DNA of 44,496 nucleotides, from the NCBI GenBank assembly GCA_002338615.1, contig DDIS01000185.1, forward strand, positions 1 through 44,496, in the 5' to 3' direction. Origin of the DNA: Proteobacteria bacterium UBA1844 (GTDB lineage Bacteria > Pseudomonadota > Gammaproteobacteria > Steroidobacterales > Woeseiaceae). Positions 23,640 to 33,061 of the stretch are shown in pieces. Both the position numbers and the translations under genes were made by a program. Below the pieces are notes generated by a model. It made no database searches. It had not been told where the DNA came from and worked only from the letters and a program-made list of their open reading frames with translations. Numbering within the stretch: the stretch's first letter is position 1; each line of letters opens with the position of its first letter.

Positions 23640-24824
23640 TCAGGTTATCGAGTGCTGCAGCACGGTATCAAACTGGACTCGTGACGCGGGTCGTTGTGTT
23701 TCCCAGCTGCGGCAGCTCGGGCATTGCCAGAGCAGGCGCTGGCTGGAAAAGCCGCATTCGCGACATTGATAGCGCGGCGTCGACCGGGCCAACTTGGACA
23801 GCGCCCGTCGCACCCTTGCGGTCGCTTCCTCGTCGTCGGCGCTCACGGTCTGCAAATCGATAAACTCCGCCAGTGTCGGCTCACTAGCAAGATACATTTC
23901 GACGCATTCGTCAATGATCGGAATGTCGCCGATATCATTCACAACCGCTGTGTGCGCAACCAGAGAGCGCATCTCAGGGTTCTTTTCAAGCATTGTGCGA
24001 ATTGCCTGGTCCAGGACATCGAGCTGATCTTCATCCGTGCAGATGGCAACCGTTGCCGGCAAGGCCTCGCTGATGAGGTACGTGTGTTCTTCGACAATTT
24101 GCTGGTATAGCCGCAGTGCGGTGCCGCTGTCCCCGGTTTGTTGTGCAATGTGTGCCTGCACCAGCGAGCCGCGCAAGGTGCGTGGCCGCCCGGATTGCGC
24201 TTTCTTGACATACTCGCGTGCCAGGTCAAAATCTTTGTGGCGCGCGGCTGCCTCTGCAAGCTCGCAATAATAATGGGCTATCTGCAGCACGAGTGAGCGT
24301 CCACTGAGCACCGCCAGTTGCTGCGCCGCATCAACGGCCTTTTGCCACTCCTTTTCCTGTTCGTAGATTCGTATGAGCTTGTCGAGGGCATCGACCTGGT
24401 AGCGTGACCCTTCGGACAAACGGACGAACAGTTTCTCGGCACGGTCCAGCAGCCCGGCTTTCAAATAATCATTTGCCAGTGCGAGCAAGGCCTGGTCGCG
24501 TTGCTCTGCCGCGAGGTCGGGACGGGCGATAATATTCTGGTGAATCCGGATTGCACGATCGACTTCACCCCGGCGGCGAAACAGGTTGCCGAGGGCAAAG
24601 TGAGTCTCAATAGTCTTGTCATCGACCCGGACCATTTTCAGAAAATGTTCCAGTGCCTGGTCGGTCTGCTCATTGAGCAGGAAATTCAGGCCTTTCAGGT
24701 AGTCGATATTCAGCGGCGGAGGTGGTTCCACTTCGTCCCGCTCGCCAAAACGCCCCATCGCCCAGCCGGCTGCAGCGAGCAGCAGGAACAGGCCGGCCAA
24801 CAGGAATGTTGCTTCAGTCGGCAT
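23640..24824 (-). CDS. lapB: Lipopolysaccharide assembly protein LapB (YciM)
   Basis: In E. coli LapB is an inner-membrane TPR protein that brings LpxC to FtsH and so sets lipid A synthesis. The 394-aa protein has one N-terminal membrane helix (residues 5-22), about nine TPR-like helix pairs from residue 38, and a C-terminal rubredoxin-like metal site CRECGF...WQCPSC that docks on the TPRs in the family structure. It overlaps lapA by 11 bp, which is a usual translational coupling. Confidence 0.94.
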   Translation of the reverse strand: MPTEATFLLAGLFLLLAAAGWAMGRFGERDEVEPPPPLNIDYLKGLNFLLNEQTDQALEHFLKMVRVDDKTIETHFALGNLFRRRGEVDRAIRIHQNIIARPDLAAEQRDQALLALANDYLKAGLLDRAEKLFVRLSEGSRYQVDALDKLIRIYEQEKEWQKAVDAAQQLAVLSGRSLVLQIAHYYCELAEAAARHKDFDLAREYVKKAQSGRPRTLRGSLVQAHIAQQTGDSGTALRLYQQIVEEHTYLISEALPATVAICTDEDQLDVLDQAIRTMLEKNPEMRSLVAHTAVVNDIGDIPIIDECVEMYLASEPTLAEFIDLQTVSADDEEATARVRRALSKLARSTPRYQCRECGFSSQRLLWQCPSCRSWETQRPASRVQFDTVLQHSIT

Positions 24825-25110
24825 CGTTCAGCGGCAGCTTGCGCAGGCTCGATACTTCGGATTCTGAGAGCCTTAGTGCCCGGCGCAATGCTCGCCGTTC
24901 ATTGACGAGGCGCAATGCCCAGATCGCTGTGCATAGCAGGCCAAACATCCAGCCGATCGCCACCGTAACAGCAAACGCAACCGGTATCGAAGTCTTCACA
25001 CGGGCAAACAGCAGGTCAACTTCGATATAACCCGAGTTGGCGGACGCAAATACGAACATCGCAATTACGATTAAAAAAAGGAGGGCACCAATTAATACAC
25101 GCCTTAGCAC
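24814..25110 (-). CDS. lapA: LapA (YciS) family membrane protein
   Basis: The 98-aa DUF1049 protein has two membrane helices (about 3-25 and 42-65) and a basic cytosolic coiled segment (LVNERRALRRALRLSESEVSSLRK). LapA works with LapB in lipopolysaccharide regulation in E. coli. It stands directly upstream of lapB and downstream of ihfB, the usual gammaproteobacterial order. Confidence 0.9.
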   Translation of the reverse strand: MLRRVLIGALLFLIVIAMFVFASANSGYIEVDLLFARVKTSIPVAFAVTVAIGWMFGLLCTAIWALRLVNERRALRRALRLSESEVSSLRKLPLNDAD

Positions 25111-25206
25111 GTCCGCCCGCCTCGCTGTGGTAACCAGGTATCAGCGCAGCGCACTGCTGTGGAGGGATTTACGGACGTCCGACGCATTGTGGCCGCGGAG
25201 CCAGCG

Positions 25207-25509
25207 TCAGCTTTTGATCGGAAAATGCTGGCTGCTGTCGACGCGCTCGCGCAGATCCTTGCCGGGCTTGAAATGCGGTACGTACTTTCCGGACAGGGCC
25301 ACCGCTTCACCGGTTTTCGGGTTGCGCCCGATCCGCGGCGGCCTGAAGTGCAGTGAGAAACTGCCAAAGCCGCGAATCTCGATACGCTGGCCCTGCGCGA
25401 GGGAATCGCTCATCAGGTCCAGCAGATGCTTGACGGCAAGCTCGACATCTTTGGCCGGCAGGTGCTTTTGCTTGCGGGAAATAGCTTCTATGAGTTCAGA
25501 TTTCGTCAT
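25207..25509 (-). CDS. ihfB: Integration host factor subunit beta
   Basis: This DNA-bending nucleoid protein works as a heterodimer with IhfA. It is 100 aa. The N-terminal dimerisation helices ([13 protein letters not shown]) are followed by the beta-arm region [29 protein letters not shown], in which the intercalating proline lies in GRNPKTG. The C-terminal helix is [23 protein letters not shown] assists looping at many sigma-54 promoters, which is relevant to the stress segment here. It follows rpsA after a hairpin. Confidence 0.96.
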   Translation of the reverse strand: MTKSELIEAISRKQKHLPAKDVELAVKHLLDLMSDSLAQGQRIEIRGFGSFSLHFRPPRIGRNPKTGEAVALSGKYVPHFKPGKDLRERVDSSQHFPIKS

Positions 25510-25566
25510 TTTTCAGGCTTTATTATGTCTGCGACTCGTAACCTACCGTTTCGTAAAGACAAATAT

Positions 25567-25590
25567 AGCCCGGACCGGCCGGTCCGGGCT
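25567..25590 (-). terminator. Perfect 24-bp palindrome between rpsA and ihfB
   Basis: The two 12-bp arms (25567-25578 and 25579-25590) are perfectly complementary and consist mostly of G and C. On the minus strand only ATATTTGTCTT follows, so it is a poor T run. It may attenuate transcription into ihfB, stabilise the rpsA 3' end, or be a protein site. Confidence 0.55.
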
Positions 25591-25605
25591 ACTGTTTTAA
25601 CGTAA

Positions 25606-27288
25606 TTAATCACTTCCGCCGGACATTTTTTCCTTCAACAGCTCGCCGAGCGTAGTACCGGCCGGGGCCGTTCCTGCGTCCGAGTGGTAGCTATTGACCG
25701 CTTCTGCCTCTTCGTGGACTTCCTTGGCCTTGATTGACAGAGCCACCGTGCGGTTCTTGCGATCGACGTTTGTGAACTTCGCTTCCACTTCTTCGCCGAC
25801 TTTCAGAACAGTACGGGCGTCCTCGATGCGACCTCGCGCGAGCTCGGATGCACGCAGTGAGCCAATGACACCGTCGCCGAGATCGACGCTGGCACCTTTG
25901 GCATCCACTTCAGTGATCGTACCGGTCACGATGCTGTTTTTCGGATGTTCCGCGAGCCATGCCGAGAACGGATCCTTTTCCAGCTGCTTGATGCCCAGCG
26001 AGATACGTTCGCGCTCAGCATCAATCGCGAGTACTGCCGCTTCAATTTCCTGACCCTTCTGGTAGTTGCGCACCGCTTCCTCGCCCGGGTAATCCCAGGA
26101 GATATCCGACAGGTGTACAAGACCGTCGATGCCGCCATCCAGGCCGATGAAGATACCGAAGTCGGTAATCGATTTAATCTGCCCGGAAACCTTGTCGCCA
26201 CGGTTAAAGGTAGCGGAGAACTCGGCCCAGGGATTCGCTTTGCACTGTTTGATTCCGAGCGAAATACGACGGCGCTCCTCGTCGATCTCCAGCACCATGA
26301 CTTCAACTTCTTCGCCAACCGCAACCACGCGCGCCGGATTTACGTTCTTGTTGGTCCAGTCCATTTCCGAGACGTGTACGAGACCTTCAACACCGTCTTC
26401 GATTTCAACAAAACAGCCATAGTCAGCGATGTTCGTTATCTTGCCGAACATCCGGGTCTGTGGCGGATAACGCCGCGCAAGATCCTTCCAGGGATCATCA
26501 CCGAGCTGCTTCATACCTAGCGATACACGCTGACGTTCACGATCAAACTTCAGTATCTTGACGTCGATTTCATCACCGACATTCACTATCTCGGACGGAT
26601 GTTTGACGCGTTTCCACGCCATGTCAGTAATGTGCAACAGACCGTCGATGCCGCCCAGATCCACGAACGCACCGTAATCGGTCAGGTTCTTTACAATACC
26701 CTTGACCGAATTGCCTTCCTGCAATTCCTCCAGCAGCTGCTCGCGTTCTGCGGAGTACTCCTGCTCAACCACCGCACGACGCGATACCACTACGTTGTTG
26801 CGTTTCTGGTCCAGCTTAATAACCTTGAACTCGAGACTTTTGCCTTCGAGGTAGCCGGGATCGCGGACCGGGCGTACGTCAACCAGCGAGCCAGGCAAGA
26901 ACGCCCGAACGCTGTCGATTTCAACCGTGAAACCACCTTTGACCCGACCGTTGATGACGCCTTCGACGATTTCGGAATTCTCGAATGCCTTTTCAAGGTC
27001 GATCCAGGTACGCGCACGAATTGCCTTCTCGCGCGACAGGCGGGTCTCGCCAAAGCCATCCTCGACTGCATCGAGTGCAACTTCGACCGTGTCGCCCACA
27101 GCAATTTCACCGTGGTCGAGGTCGCCTTTAAATTGTTCGATCGGGATAACCGCCTCAGACTTGAGGCCGGCACTGACGAGTACTACGTCGTCATTGATTG
27201 CGACAACGGTTCCGGTAATGATTGCACCCGGTTTGATATGTTGGCTCGCAAAACTTTCTTCAAATAATTCAGCAAAACTTTCAGACAT
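25606..27288 (-). CDS. rpsA: 30S ribosomal protein S1
   Basis: S1 binds mRNA on the 30S subunit and helps translation start. The 560-aa protein carries six S1 domains; the first two bind the ribosome and the later ones RNA. Repeated units VxGxVxxIxDYGxFVDL and HxSDxxW with [21 protein letters not shown] are clear at about residues 180-530. The ATG at 27288 gives [21 protein letters not shown], the normal S1 start. The 28-codon extension to 27372 lies over the upstream terminator and is dropped. No strong Shine-Dalgarno precedes the ATG, as is usual for rpsA, whose leader is used for autoregulation in E. coli. Confidence 0.97.
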   Translation of the reverse strand: MSESFAELFEESFASQHIKPGAIITGTVVAINDDVVLVSAGLKSEAVIPIEQFKGDLDHGEIAVGDTVEVALDAVEDGFGETRLSREKAIRARTWIDLEKAFENSEIVEGVINGRVKGGFTVEIDSVRAFLPGSLVDVRPVRDPGYLEGKSLEFKVIKLDQKRNNVVVSRRAVVEQEYSAEREQLLEELQEGNSVKGIVKNLTDYGAFVDLGGIDGLLHITDMAWKRVKHPSEIVNVGDEIDVKILKFDRERQRVSLGMKQLGDDPWKDLARRYPPQTRMFGKITNIADYGCFVEIEDGVEGLVHVSEMDWTNKNVNPARVVAVGEEVEVMVLEIDEERRRISLGIKQCKANPWAEFSATFNRGDKVSGQIKSITDFGIFIGLDGGIDGLVHLSDISWDYPGEEAVRNYQKGQEIEAAVLAIDAERERISLGIKQLEKDPFSAWLAEHPKNSIVTGTITEVDAKGASVDLGDGVIGSLRASELARGRIEDARTVLKVGEEVEAKFTNVDRKNRTVALSIKAKEVHEEAEAVNSYHSDAGTAPAGTTLGELLKEKMSGGSD

Positions 27289-27373
27289 GTTTAAGAACTC
27301 AAAAGACTCCGCGGCTGTCCACCCCGGGCCTTCACCCAAATCGTCGCACCAAATCCTGTGGCTGACGGTCATT

Positions 27374-27403
27374 AAAAAAAGAACCGGACTCCATATCCGG
27401 TTC
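27374..27403 (-). terminator. Intrinsic terminator after cmk, before rpsA
   Basis: GAACCGGA (27403-27396, read on the minus strand) pairs with TCCGGTTC (27388-27381) around a 7-nt loop, followed by seven T residues. It lies in the cmk-rpsA spacer, so rpsA probably has its own promoter after it. Confidence 0.85.
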
Positions 27404-27470
27404 CACCATTTTCCTTACGTCGGAAACTAACGCGTAGCAGGGTACTTTACGCTATCCATGGGCTGTTTCC

Positions 27471-27530
27471 CTCGCCCATTTCCCTCGCTCATTTCACTGG
27501 CGCATTTCCTTAGCTCATTTCCTTCGCCCA
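27471..27530. repeat. 13-bp tandem repeat over the cmk 3' end
   Basis: Four 13-bp units start at 27471, 27484, 27497 and 27510, with a partial fifth to 27530 inside cmk. The units share a core xTxGCxCATTTCx with 1-4 differences each. Position 27510-27512 inside the fourth unit is the cmk stop codon. The unit length is not a multiple of three, so copy changes would alter the end of cmk. Confidence 0.75.
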
Positions 27531-28187
27531 GCCAAGGATGGCATTCACCACCGCCGCTATCGACTGACCCGACGAATCCAGCATTCTTGCGTCCTCTGCG
27601 GGCCGCAATGGCGCCACCGAGCGCTCGGAATCGCGCCGGTCGCGAGCGTCTATGTCCCGCGAAAGGGCGGCAAGGCTAACATCAATACCCTTGCCTTTCA
27701 ACTGCTTATGGCGCCTTCGAGCCCGTTCCTCGGCACTCGCCGTGAGGAAGACTTTAAGCCCGGCATCGGCGAATACTTCCGTGCCCATATCCCGGCCATC
27801 AGCGACCAGGCCTGGCGCCCTGCGAAACGAACGTTGCAGTGTGATCAGTGCATCGCGCACGGGCTGTAAAGCCGCGACACGCGAGGCGCCGGCACCGGTC
27901 TCCTCGGTTCGGAGCTCTGTTGTCACATCCTGCCCGTCGAGCCAGATCTGCTCCTCGCCGTGCGCGTCGCTGCCAAAATGCACGTCGAGGTCCGCGGCAA
28001 CTTTCGCCAGCGCGCCGCTGTCTTCGAGGGAAATCCCGCGGCGGCTCGCCGCGAGGGCCGTCAGCCGGTATAAGGCTCCGCTGTCGAGCAAATGGTAGCC
28101 GAGCCTGTCGGCCAGATGCCGGGCAACGGTTCCCTTGCCCGATCCGCTCGGGCCGTCGATGGCGATGACCGGGACCTTTGGTTTCAT
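27510..28187 (-). CDS. cmk: Cytidylate kinase
   Basis: The enzyme phosphorylates CMP and dCMP with ATP. The 225-aa protein shows the P-loop [11 protein letters not shown] at 12-22, the CMP-binding [15 protein letters not shown], the R-rich segment [12 protein letters not shown], and the lid [14 protein letters not shown]. It overlaps aroA by 4 bp at its start. Its C-terminus (LGWAKEMS) lies in the 13-bp repeat, so the last residues may vary between strains. Confidence 0.96.
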   Translation of the reverse strand: MKPKVPVIAIDGPSGSGKGTVARHLADRLGYHLLDSGALYRLTALAASRRGISLEDSGALAKVAADLDVHFGSDAHGEEQIWLDGQDVTTELRTEETGAGASRVAALQPVRDALITLQRSFRRAPGLVADGRDMGTEVFADAGLKVFLTASAEERARRRHKQLKGKGIDVSLAALSRDIDARDRRDSERSVAPLRPAEDARMLDSSGQSIAAVVNAILGWAKEMS

Positions 28188-29497
28188 GCTGTGGCCCCTG
28201 CCGGCAGAATACGCAAGCTCGCGCCGATCTCCGTCATCTGGTCCGCAAATCCCGGATATGACGTGGCCACGGTGTCGACATCGCGAATCGTCACCGGACC
28301 TGATGCGCTCATCGCCGCGATCGTGAGTGCCATTGCAATGCGATGATCACCATAGCTATCAACTTCGCCGCCAGCGAATGTTCCGCCCACTACCGTGGCG
28401 CCGTCCGCGGTTTCATCGACCTGGATGCCCATCGTGCGAAGCCCCGACGCCATAGCGGCAATTCGATCGCTCTCCTTCACCCGCAATTCGCCTATGCCGG
28501 AGAAGCGCGTGACGCCGCTCGCCGCCGCCGCGGCAACAAACAGCACCGGAAACTCATCGATTGCGAGCGACACCAGTCCCGGATCGACAGGGCCTCCGAC
28601 CAGCCTGGACGACCGCACGCGAATGTCAGCAATGGGTTCAAAACCAGGTTCGCGACAGTTCAGCAATTCAATATCCGCGCCCATGCCCCGCAACACATCG
28701 ATAACGCCACTGCGCGTGGGGTTCACACCAACCCCTTCAATCAGTACTTCGGCATCGTCTGCCAGGAGTGCTGCAAGCATTATGAAGGCCGCCGATGACA
28801 GGTCGCCCGGGACTTCTATCGCCGTCCCCGTAAGCAGTTGGCTAGCGGCCAGTTGAATCCAGCCGGATGTTGTCTCGACGTCGGCTCCCATGGCACGCAA
28901 CATCCGCTCCGTGTGATCGCGCGTGATGGCGGGCTCAAAAATGCGCGTCTCGCCCTGCGCGTAGAGACCGGCCAGCAGCAGGCAGGATTTCACCTGGGCG
29001 CTTGCGACCGGTAACCTGTATTCAATGCCCCGCAAGGTCTGCCCGCCGTACAGGGTCAGGGGTGGTTTGCCGGAATTGCTGTCGATACGCGCACCCATTT
29101 TCACCAGTGGATCGACCACACGATTCATCGGACGGGTGCTTAGTGAGGCATCGCCCTTTAGCGTGCAATCGAACGCCTGCCCCGCGAGCAGGCCACACAT
29201 GAGTCGCATGGCAGTGCCGGAATTGCCAAGATCCAGGTCGCTCCCGGGTTTTAGCAGCCCGCCCCGGCCCGCACCGTCGATTAGCAGCGTCGTCGAGTCC
29301 CGCGCATCAATTCGGACACCCATGGCACGGAATGCCGCAAGTGTTGCGAGGCAGTCCTCACCAGCCAGAAATCCCGTTATCTTGGTGCTGCCCTCGGCGA
29401 TGCTGCCGAGCATCAAGGCGCGATGCGAAATCGACTTGTCACCGGGCACCGCCACGGTCGCGCTGTGCAGTAACGATGGGTTGACCAGGAAATCCAC
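28184..29497 (-). CDS. aroA: 3-phosphoshikimate 1-carboxyvinyltransferase (EPSP synthase)
   Basis: The enzyme joins shikimate-3-phosphate and phosphoenolpyruvate in the shikimate pathway. The 437-aa protein carries the N-terminal [15 protein letters not shown] (18-32), the [17 protein letters not shown] signature (90-106) and [15 protein letters not shown] (about 340). The two-domain inside-out barrel is implied by the internal repeat pattern. It overlaps cmk by 4 bp and follows pheA by 5 bp, so it is part of the pheA-aroA-cmk unit. Confidence 0.97.
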   Translation of the reverse strand: MDFLVNPSLLHSATVAVPGDKSISHRALMLGSIAEGSTKITGFLAGEDCLATLAAFRAMGVRIDARDSTTLLIDGAGRGGLLKPGSDLDLGNSGTAMRLMCGLLAGQAFDCTLKGDASLSTRPMNRVVDPLVKMGARIDSNSGKPPLTLYGGQTLRGIEYRLPVASAQVKSCLLLAGLYAQGETRIFEPAITRDHTERMLRAMGADVETTSGWIQLAASQLLTGTAIEVPGDLSSAAFIMLAALLADDAEVLIEGVGVNPTRSGVIDVLRGMGADIELLNCREPGFEPIADIRVRSSRLVGGPVDPGLVSLAIDEFPVLFVAAAAASGVTRFSGIGELRVKESDRIAAMASGLRTMGIQVDETADGATVVGGTFAGGEVDSYGDHRIAMALTIAAMSASGPVTIRDVDTVATSYPGFADQMTEIGASLRILPAGATA

Positions 29498-29502
29498 GCG
29501 TT

Positions 29503-30612
29503 TCAGTCCAGCGCCGTCGGATAAGCGCCCAAAATTTTGAACAGGGAACTGCGCGACTCGAGTTCTTGCAGCGCCTCGGCAAGCGGCGATTCGGCAGCAT
29601 GACCGGCGAGGTCGATGAAGAACACATAGTCCCAGTTTTTGCGTCGTGACGGACGTGACTCGATGCGCGTCATGCTGATGCCGTGCTCAGCCAGTGGTTG
29701 CAGCAAATTGAACAGCACACCCGAGCCCGCGGCCGTGTCACTCGTTGACACGAGAATGGTCGTCTTGTCGTTTCCGCTCGCCGCAAGCAGCTCCCGGCCC
29801 ACGACCAGAAATCGCGTCGCATTGTCCGCGCGATCCTCTATGTTGCTCACCAGGATCTCGAGGTCGTAAACATCCGCCGCCACATCGGGGCCGATAGCGG
29901 CAGTACCGTGCTCGTCACGCGCACGCCGCGCGCCAGCCGCGTTGCTCGATACGCCGATCAGTTCCACCTGAGGCAGGTTTTCCCGGAGCCAGCCGCGGCA
30001 TTGCGCAAGCGATTGTTCATGCGCGCAGATACGATCTATTTTCTCCAGACCTTTTTCGCTGCCGAGCAAGTGTTGCTCGATGCGCAGCTCTATCTCACCG
30101 CTGATCTTAAGCGGCGAAGTAAGAAACATATCCAGCGTATTGTTGACCGAGCCTTCGGTCGAATTTTCGATGGGTACGACGCCAAAGTCGGCAGCACCGC
30201 TCTCGACTTCCTGGAAAATTTCGTCGATGGTGTGAAACGGCAGGGCCCGCACGGAATGACCAAACTGTTTAAACACCGCCGTTTGCGTAAACGTTCCTTC
30301 CGGTCCGAGGAATCCAACCTTCAAAGGCTCCTGTTGCGCGAGGCAGGCCGACATGATTTCGCGAAACAGCCGCAGCATTTCCTCGTCGCGCAGCGGACCC
30401 GTATTGCGAGACTTCACGCGGCGCAGAACATCGGCTTCCCGCTCCGGTCGGTAGTAATCCACCGCCGCCGCGAGCTCGCCCTTGCTCACGCCCACGTCCT
30501 GCGCAAAACGCGCACGCTCATTGATCAGCGCCTGAATGCGCTCGTCAATGTCATCTATACGCTGGCGAATCTGTCCAAGATCCGGAACCTCGTCCGTTTC
30601 CTTAGCAGCCAT
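29503..30612 (-). CDS. pheA: Bifunctional chorismate mutase / prephenate dehydratase
   Basis: The 369-aa P-protein makes phenylpyruvate for phenylalanine. Residues 10-90 are an AroQ chorismate mutase (RQRIDDIDERIQALINERARFAQDV and AAVDYYRPEREADVLRRV). The dehydratase follows from about 97 (VGFLGPEGTFTQTA, IENSTEGSVNNTLD, and the TRF motif in DNATRFLVVGRE). The C-terminal ACT domain (GVLFNLLQPLAEHGISMTRIESRPSR) is the phenylalanine feedback site. It lies between serA and aroA. Confidence 0.96.
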   Translation of the reverse strand: MAAKETDEVPDLGQIRQRIDDIDERIQALINERARFAQDVGVSKGELAAAVDYYRPEREADVLRRVKSRNTGPLRDEEMLRLFREIMSACLAQQEPLKVGFLGPEGTFTQTAVFKQFGHSVRALPFHTIDEIFQEVESGAADFGVVPIENSTEGSVNNTLDMFLTSPLKISGEIELRIEQHLLGSEKGLEKIDRICAHEQSLAQCRGWLRENLPQVELIGVSSNAAGARRARDEHGTAAIGPDVAADVYDLEILVSNIEDRADNATRFLVVGRELLAASGNDKTTILVSTSDTAAGSGVLFNLLQPLAEHGISMTRIESRPSRRKNWDYVFFIDLAGHAAESPLAEALQELESRSSLFKILGAYPTALD

Positions 30613-30677
30613 CTCTACGACACCCTGTTGTTTAAAAGAGTCGGCGCGCCGTAACCAACCGGCGGGCTCCCATGCGC

Positions 30678-31856
30678 TCAGGTTACAGGTGCACCGAGAT
30701 TTCTCAAAGCAAGTACGCCTTCTATGGCCCGCAACCGGTCCAATGTCGCCGCGGATACTTTCTCGTTCACATCGACAATCGTGTACGCGAGTTCACCGAC
30801 CGACTTGTTGAGCAAGTCCTCGATATTGAGTCCCGCGTCCGCGAGGCAGGTCGAAATCTGGCCGACCATGTTGGGGACGTTCGCATTGGCAATGGTAATA
30901 CGATGAGTGTTCGATCGTGGCAAACGGCTTTCGGGAAAGTTGACCGAATAACGCACATTGCCATTTTCGAGATAATCCTTGAGGTTTTCGGCGACCATGA
31001 TGGCGCAATTCTCCTCGGCTTCGCTGGTCGAGGCGCCCAAATGTGGCAATGCGATAACCTTCGGATGCGCAATTAATTCCGTCGTTGGAAAATCACAGAT
31101 ATACGAATGCAACTTGTTGCTATCCAGCGCCGCGATCACCGCCGCGTTGTCCACGACACCGCCTCGCGAAAAATTGATCAACATGGAACCCGGGTTCATG
31201 AGCGCGATCCGATCCCTGTTCACCATGCCTTTGGTGGTATCGACCAGCGGTACATGACAGCTGACAGCATCCGCATTTCGAAACAGCTCGTCCAGCGTAT
31301 CCGCCTGTTTCACGCCGGCCGACAATTGCCAGGCATTGCGCACCGTCATCTTCGGGTCGAAACCAATAACCTTCATCCCGAGGCTCAGCGCCGCGTTCGC
31401 AACTTCAACGCCGATTGCGCCGAGGCCAATGACGCCCAATGTACGGCCTGGCAGCTCGAAGCCCACAAACTGCTTTTTGCCCGCCTCGACCCTCCGACTC
31501 AGCTCATCACCGGACGCGGTAATCGCTTTTACATACTCGCTCGCAGCGCAGATATTGCGTGCGCCAATCAGTAGTCCGGCAATGGCCAGCTCTTTAACGG
31601 CATTCGCATTTGCGCCAGGCGCGTTGAACACCGGCACCCCCCTGCGACTCATGGCGTCAACGGGGATATTATTGACCCCCGCGCCTGCACGACCGATCGC
31701 TACCACAGTTGTCGGAATATCCATGCTGTGCATGTCGTGTGATCGCAACAAAATGGCATCGGGATTCGCCAATTCCGATGCGACCTCGAAACGCTCGCGC
31801 GGCAAACGCCGCAAACCAGCGACAGCGATGTTATTCAGCGTCTGTATTTTATACAT
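30678..31856 (-). CDS. serA: D-3-phosphoglycerate dehydrogenase
   Basis: The enzyme oxidises 3-phosphoglycerate, the first step of serine synthesis. The 392-aa protein has a Rossmann NAD site GVIGLGAIGVEVANAA (about 136-150), catalytic R and E in NFSRGGVVDNAAV and DFPTTELIAHP, catalytic H in LPHLGAST, and a C-terminal ACT domain (ITIANANVPNMVGQISTCLADAGLNI). The ATG at 31856 overlaps the serC stop by 8 bp; the TTG start at 31865 is less likely. serC, the next pathway step, is directly upstream, so the two are translationally coupled. Confidence 0.95.
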   Translation of the reverse strand: MYKIQTLNNIAVAGLRRLPRERFEVASELANPDAILLRSHDMHSMDIPTTVVAIGRAGAGVNNIPVDAMSRRGVPVFNAPGANANAVKELAIAGLLIGARNICAASEYVKAITASGDELSRRVEAGKKQFVGFELPGRTLGVIGLGAIGVEVANAALSLGMKVIGFDPKMTVRNAWQLSAGVKQADTLDELFRNADAVSCHVPLVDTTKGMVNRDRIALMNPGSMLINFSRGGVVDNAAVIAALDSNKLHSYICDFPTTELIAHPKVIALPHLGASTSEAEENCAIMVAENLKDYLENGNVRYSVNFPESRLPRSNTHRITIANANVPNMVGQISTCLADAGLNIEDLLNKSVGELAYTIVDVNEKVSAATLDRLRAIEGVLALRNLGAPVT

Positions 31857-32925
31857 TGCGTTCAAACTCTTTCATAAACTCAATCAGCGTATCGACAGCC
31901 TGCTCTGTAACGGCGTTGTAAATCGAGGCACGCATACCACCGACGGAACGATGGCCCTTCAGATTCGTCAGTCCTGCTGCATTGGCCTGGTCCAGAAACG
32001 TCTTGTCGAGCGTCGCATCAGCAAGGATAAAAGGCACGTTCATCCACGATCGGCAATCTTTGCGCACCGGGTTGCTGTAAAAGCCCGAGTCGTCGATAGC
32101 GGCGTACAGCTTGCCGGCTTTGCGCCGGTTGATCTCGGCCATCCCCTCGAGTCCACCTTGCTTCTTCAACCACGCAAACACGAGATCGGCCACGTACCAC
32201 GCAAACGTCGGCGGCGTGTTGGTCATGGAGTCCGACTCGGCGTAGGAACGCCAGGTCATCAGGTGCGCGAGATTATTCGGCGCGGCTTCGAGCAGATCAT
32301 TACGTACGATAAGCAGCGTAATTCCGGCCGGGCCAATATTTTTTTGCGCGCCCGCATAGATAACGCCGAATTTTTCCACATCAATCGGTCGCGACAGGAT
32401 CGTGCTCGACATGTCTGCGACGAGGGGCACAGTGCCGCCCGGAACGAAGTGAAATTCAACACCGGCGATCGTTTCATTGGGCGTGTAGTGCAGGTAAGCG
32501 GCTTTGCTGCTGCGCCGCCATGTGCTTTCTTCAGGGATGTAGGTAAAGTTTTCGTCGGAGGCATCCGCGATGACATTGGCATTGCAGAATTTCTTCGCCT
32601 CGCCTGCTGCTTTCTTGCCCCAACTGCCGGTAACCACATAGTCCGCGGTGGACCCGGAGCCCGCTAGGTTCATGGGCACCATCGCCATCTGCAAGGTCGC
32701 TCCGCCCTGCGGGAACAACACGCTGTAATTTTTCGGAATTCTCAATAATTCCCGCAGGTTGGCCTCGCTGCGAGCCGCGAGTTCAATAAATTCCTTGCCT
32801 CGATGGCTGACTTCCATAACTGACATGCCGGTGTTTTGCCAGTTGGGAATATCGCGGCTGATTTGCTCGAGGACGTCGAGTGGCAACGCGGCGGGGCCGG
32901 CGCTGAAGTTGAAAACGCGAGTCAT
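31849..32925 (-). CDS. serC: Phosphoserine aminotransferase
   Basis: This PLP enzyme turns 3-phosphohydroxypyruvate and glutamate into phosphoserine. It also serves pyridoxine synthesis in many bacteria. The 358-aa protein starts MTRVFNFSAGPAALP, the family start. Other motifs are EVSHRGKEF, LFPQGGATLQMAMVPMN, and the PLP lysine in YAGAQKNIGPAG (near residue 195). It lies after the gyrA terminator and overlaps serA. Confidence 0.96.
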   Translation of the reverse strand: MTRVFNFSAGPAALPLDVLEQISRDIPNWQNTGMSVMEVSHRGKEFIELAARSEANLRELLRIPKNYSVLFPQGGATLQMAMVPMNLAGSGSTADYVVTGSWGKKAAGEAKKFCNANVIADASDENFTYIPEESTWRRSSKAAYLHYTPNETIAGVEFHFVPGGTVPLVADMSSTILSRPIDVEKFGVIYAGAQKNIGPAGITLLIVRNDLLEAAPNNLAHLMTWRSYAESDSMTNTPPTFAWYVADLVFAWLKKQGGLEGMAEINRRKAGKLYAAIDDSGFYSNPVRKDCRSWMNVPFILADATLDKTFLDQANAAGLTNLKGHRSVGGMRASIYNAVTEQAVDTLIEFMKEFERNV

Positions 32926-32944
32926 GACTTAGGGGCCTTGCGTG

Positions 32945-33022
32945 AAAAAAGATCCGGGTAGCCTCGATGGCGGGCTTCAAGGCGCGCATTGTTACGGTTT
33001 AGCGATGCAATTGCACTACCCG
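32945..33022 (-). terminator. Probable terminator between gyrA and serC
   Basis: On the minus strand CGGGTAG (33022-33016) pairs with CTACCCG (32961-32955) and TTTTTT follows at 32950-32945. The intervening loop is about 54 nt and may fold internally. It lies in the 136-bp gyrA-serC spacer. Confidence 0.5.
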
Positions 33023-33061
33023 ATTTGCATTTCCTTATTTCAAAACAGTCGTTGCGCCCCG

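Noticed and set aside
31336..32667. 443-aa plus-strand open frame
   Set aside because: Antisense to serA and serC, both of which have full family motifs.
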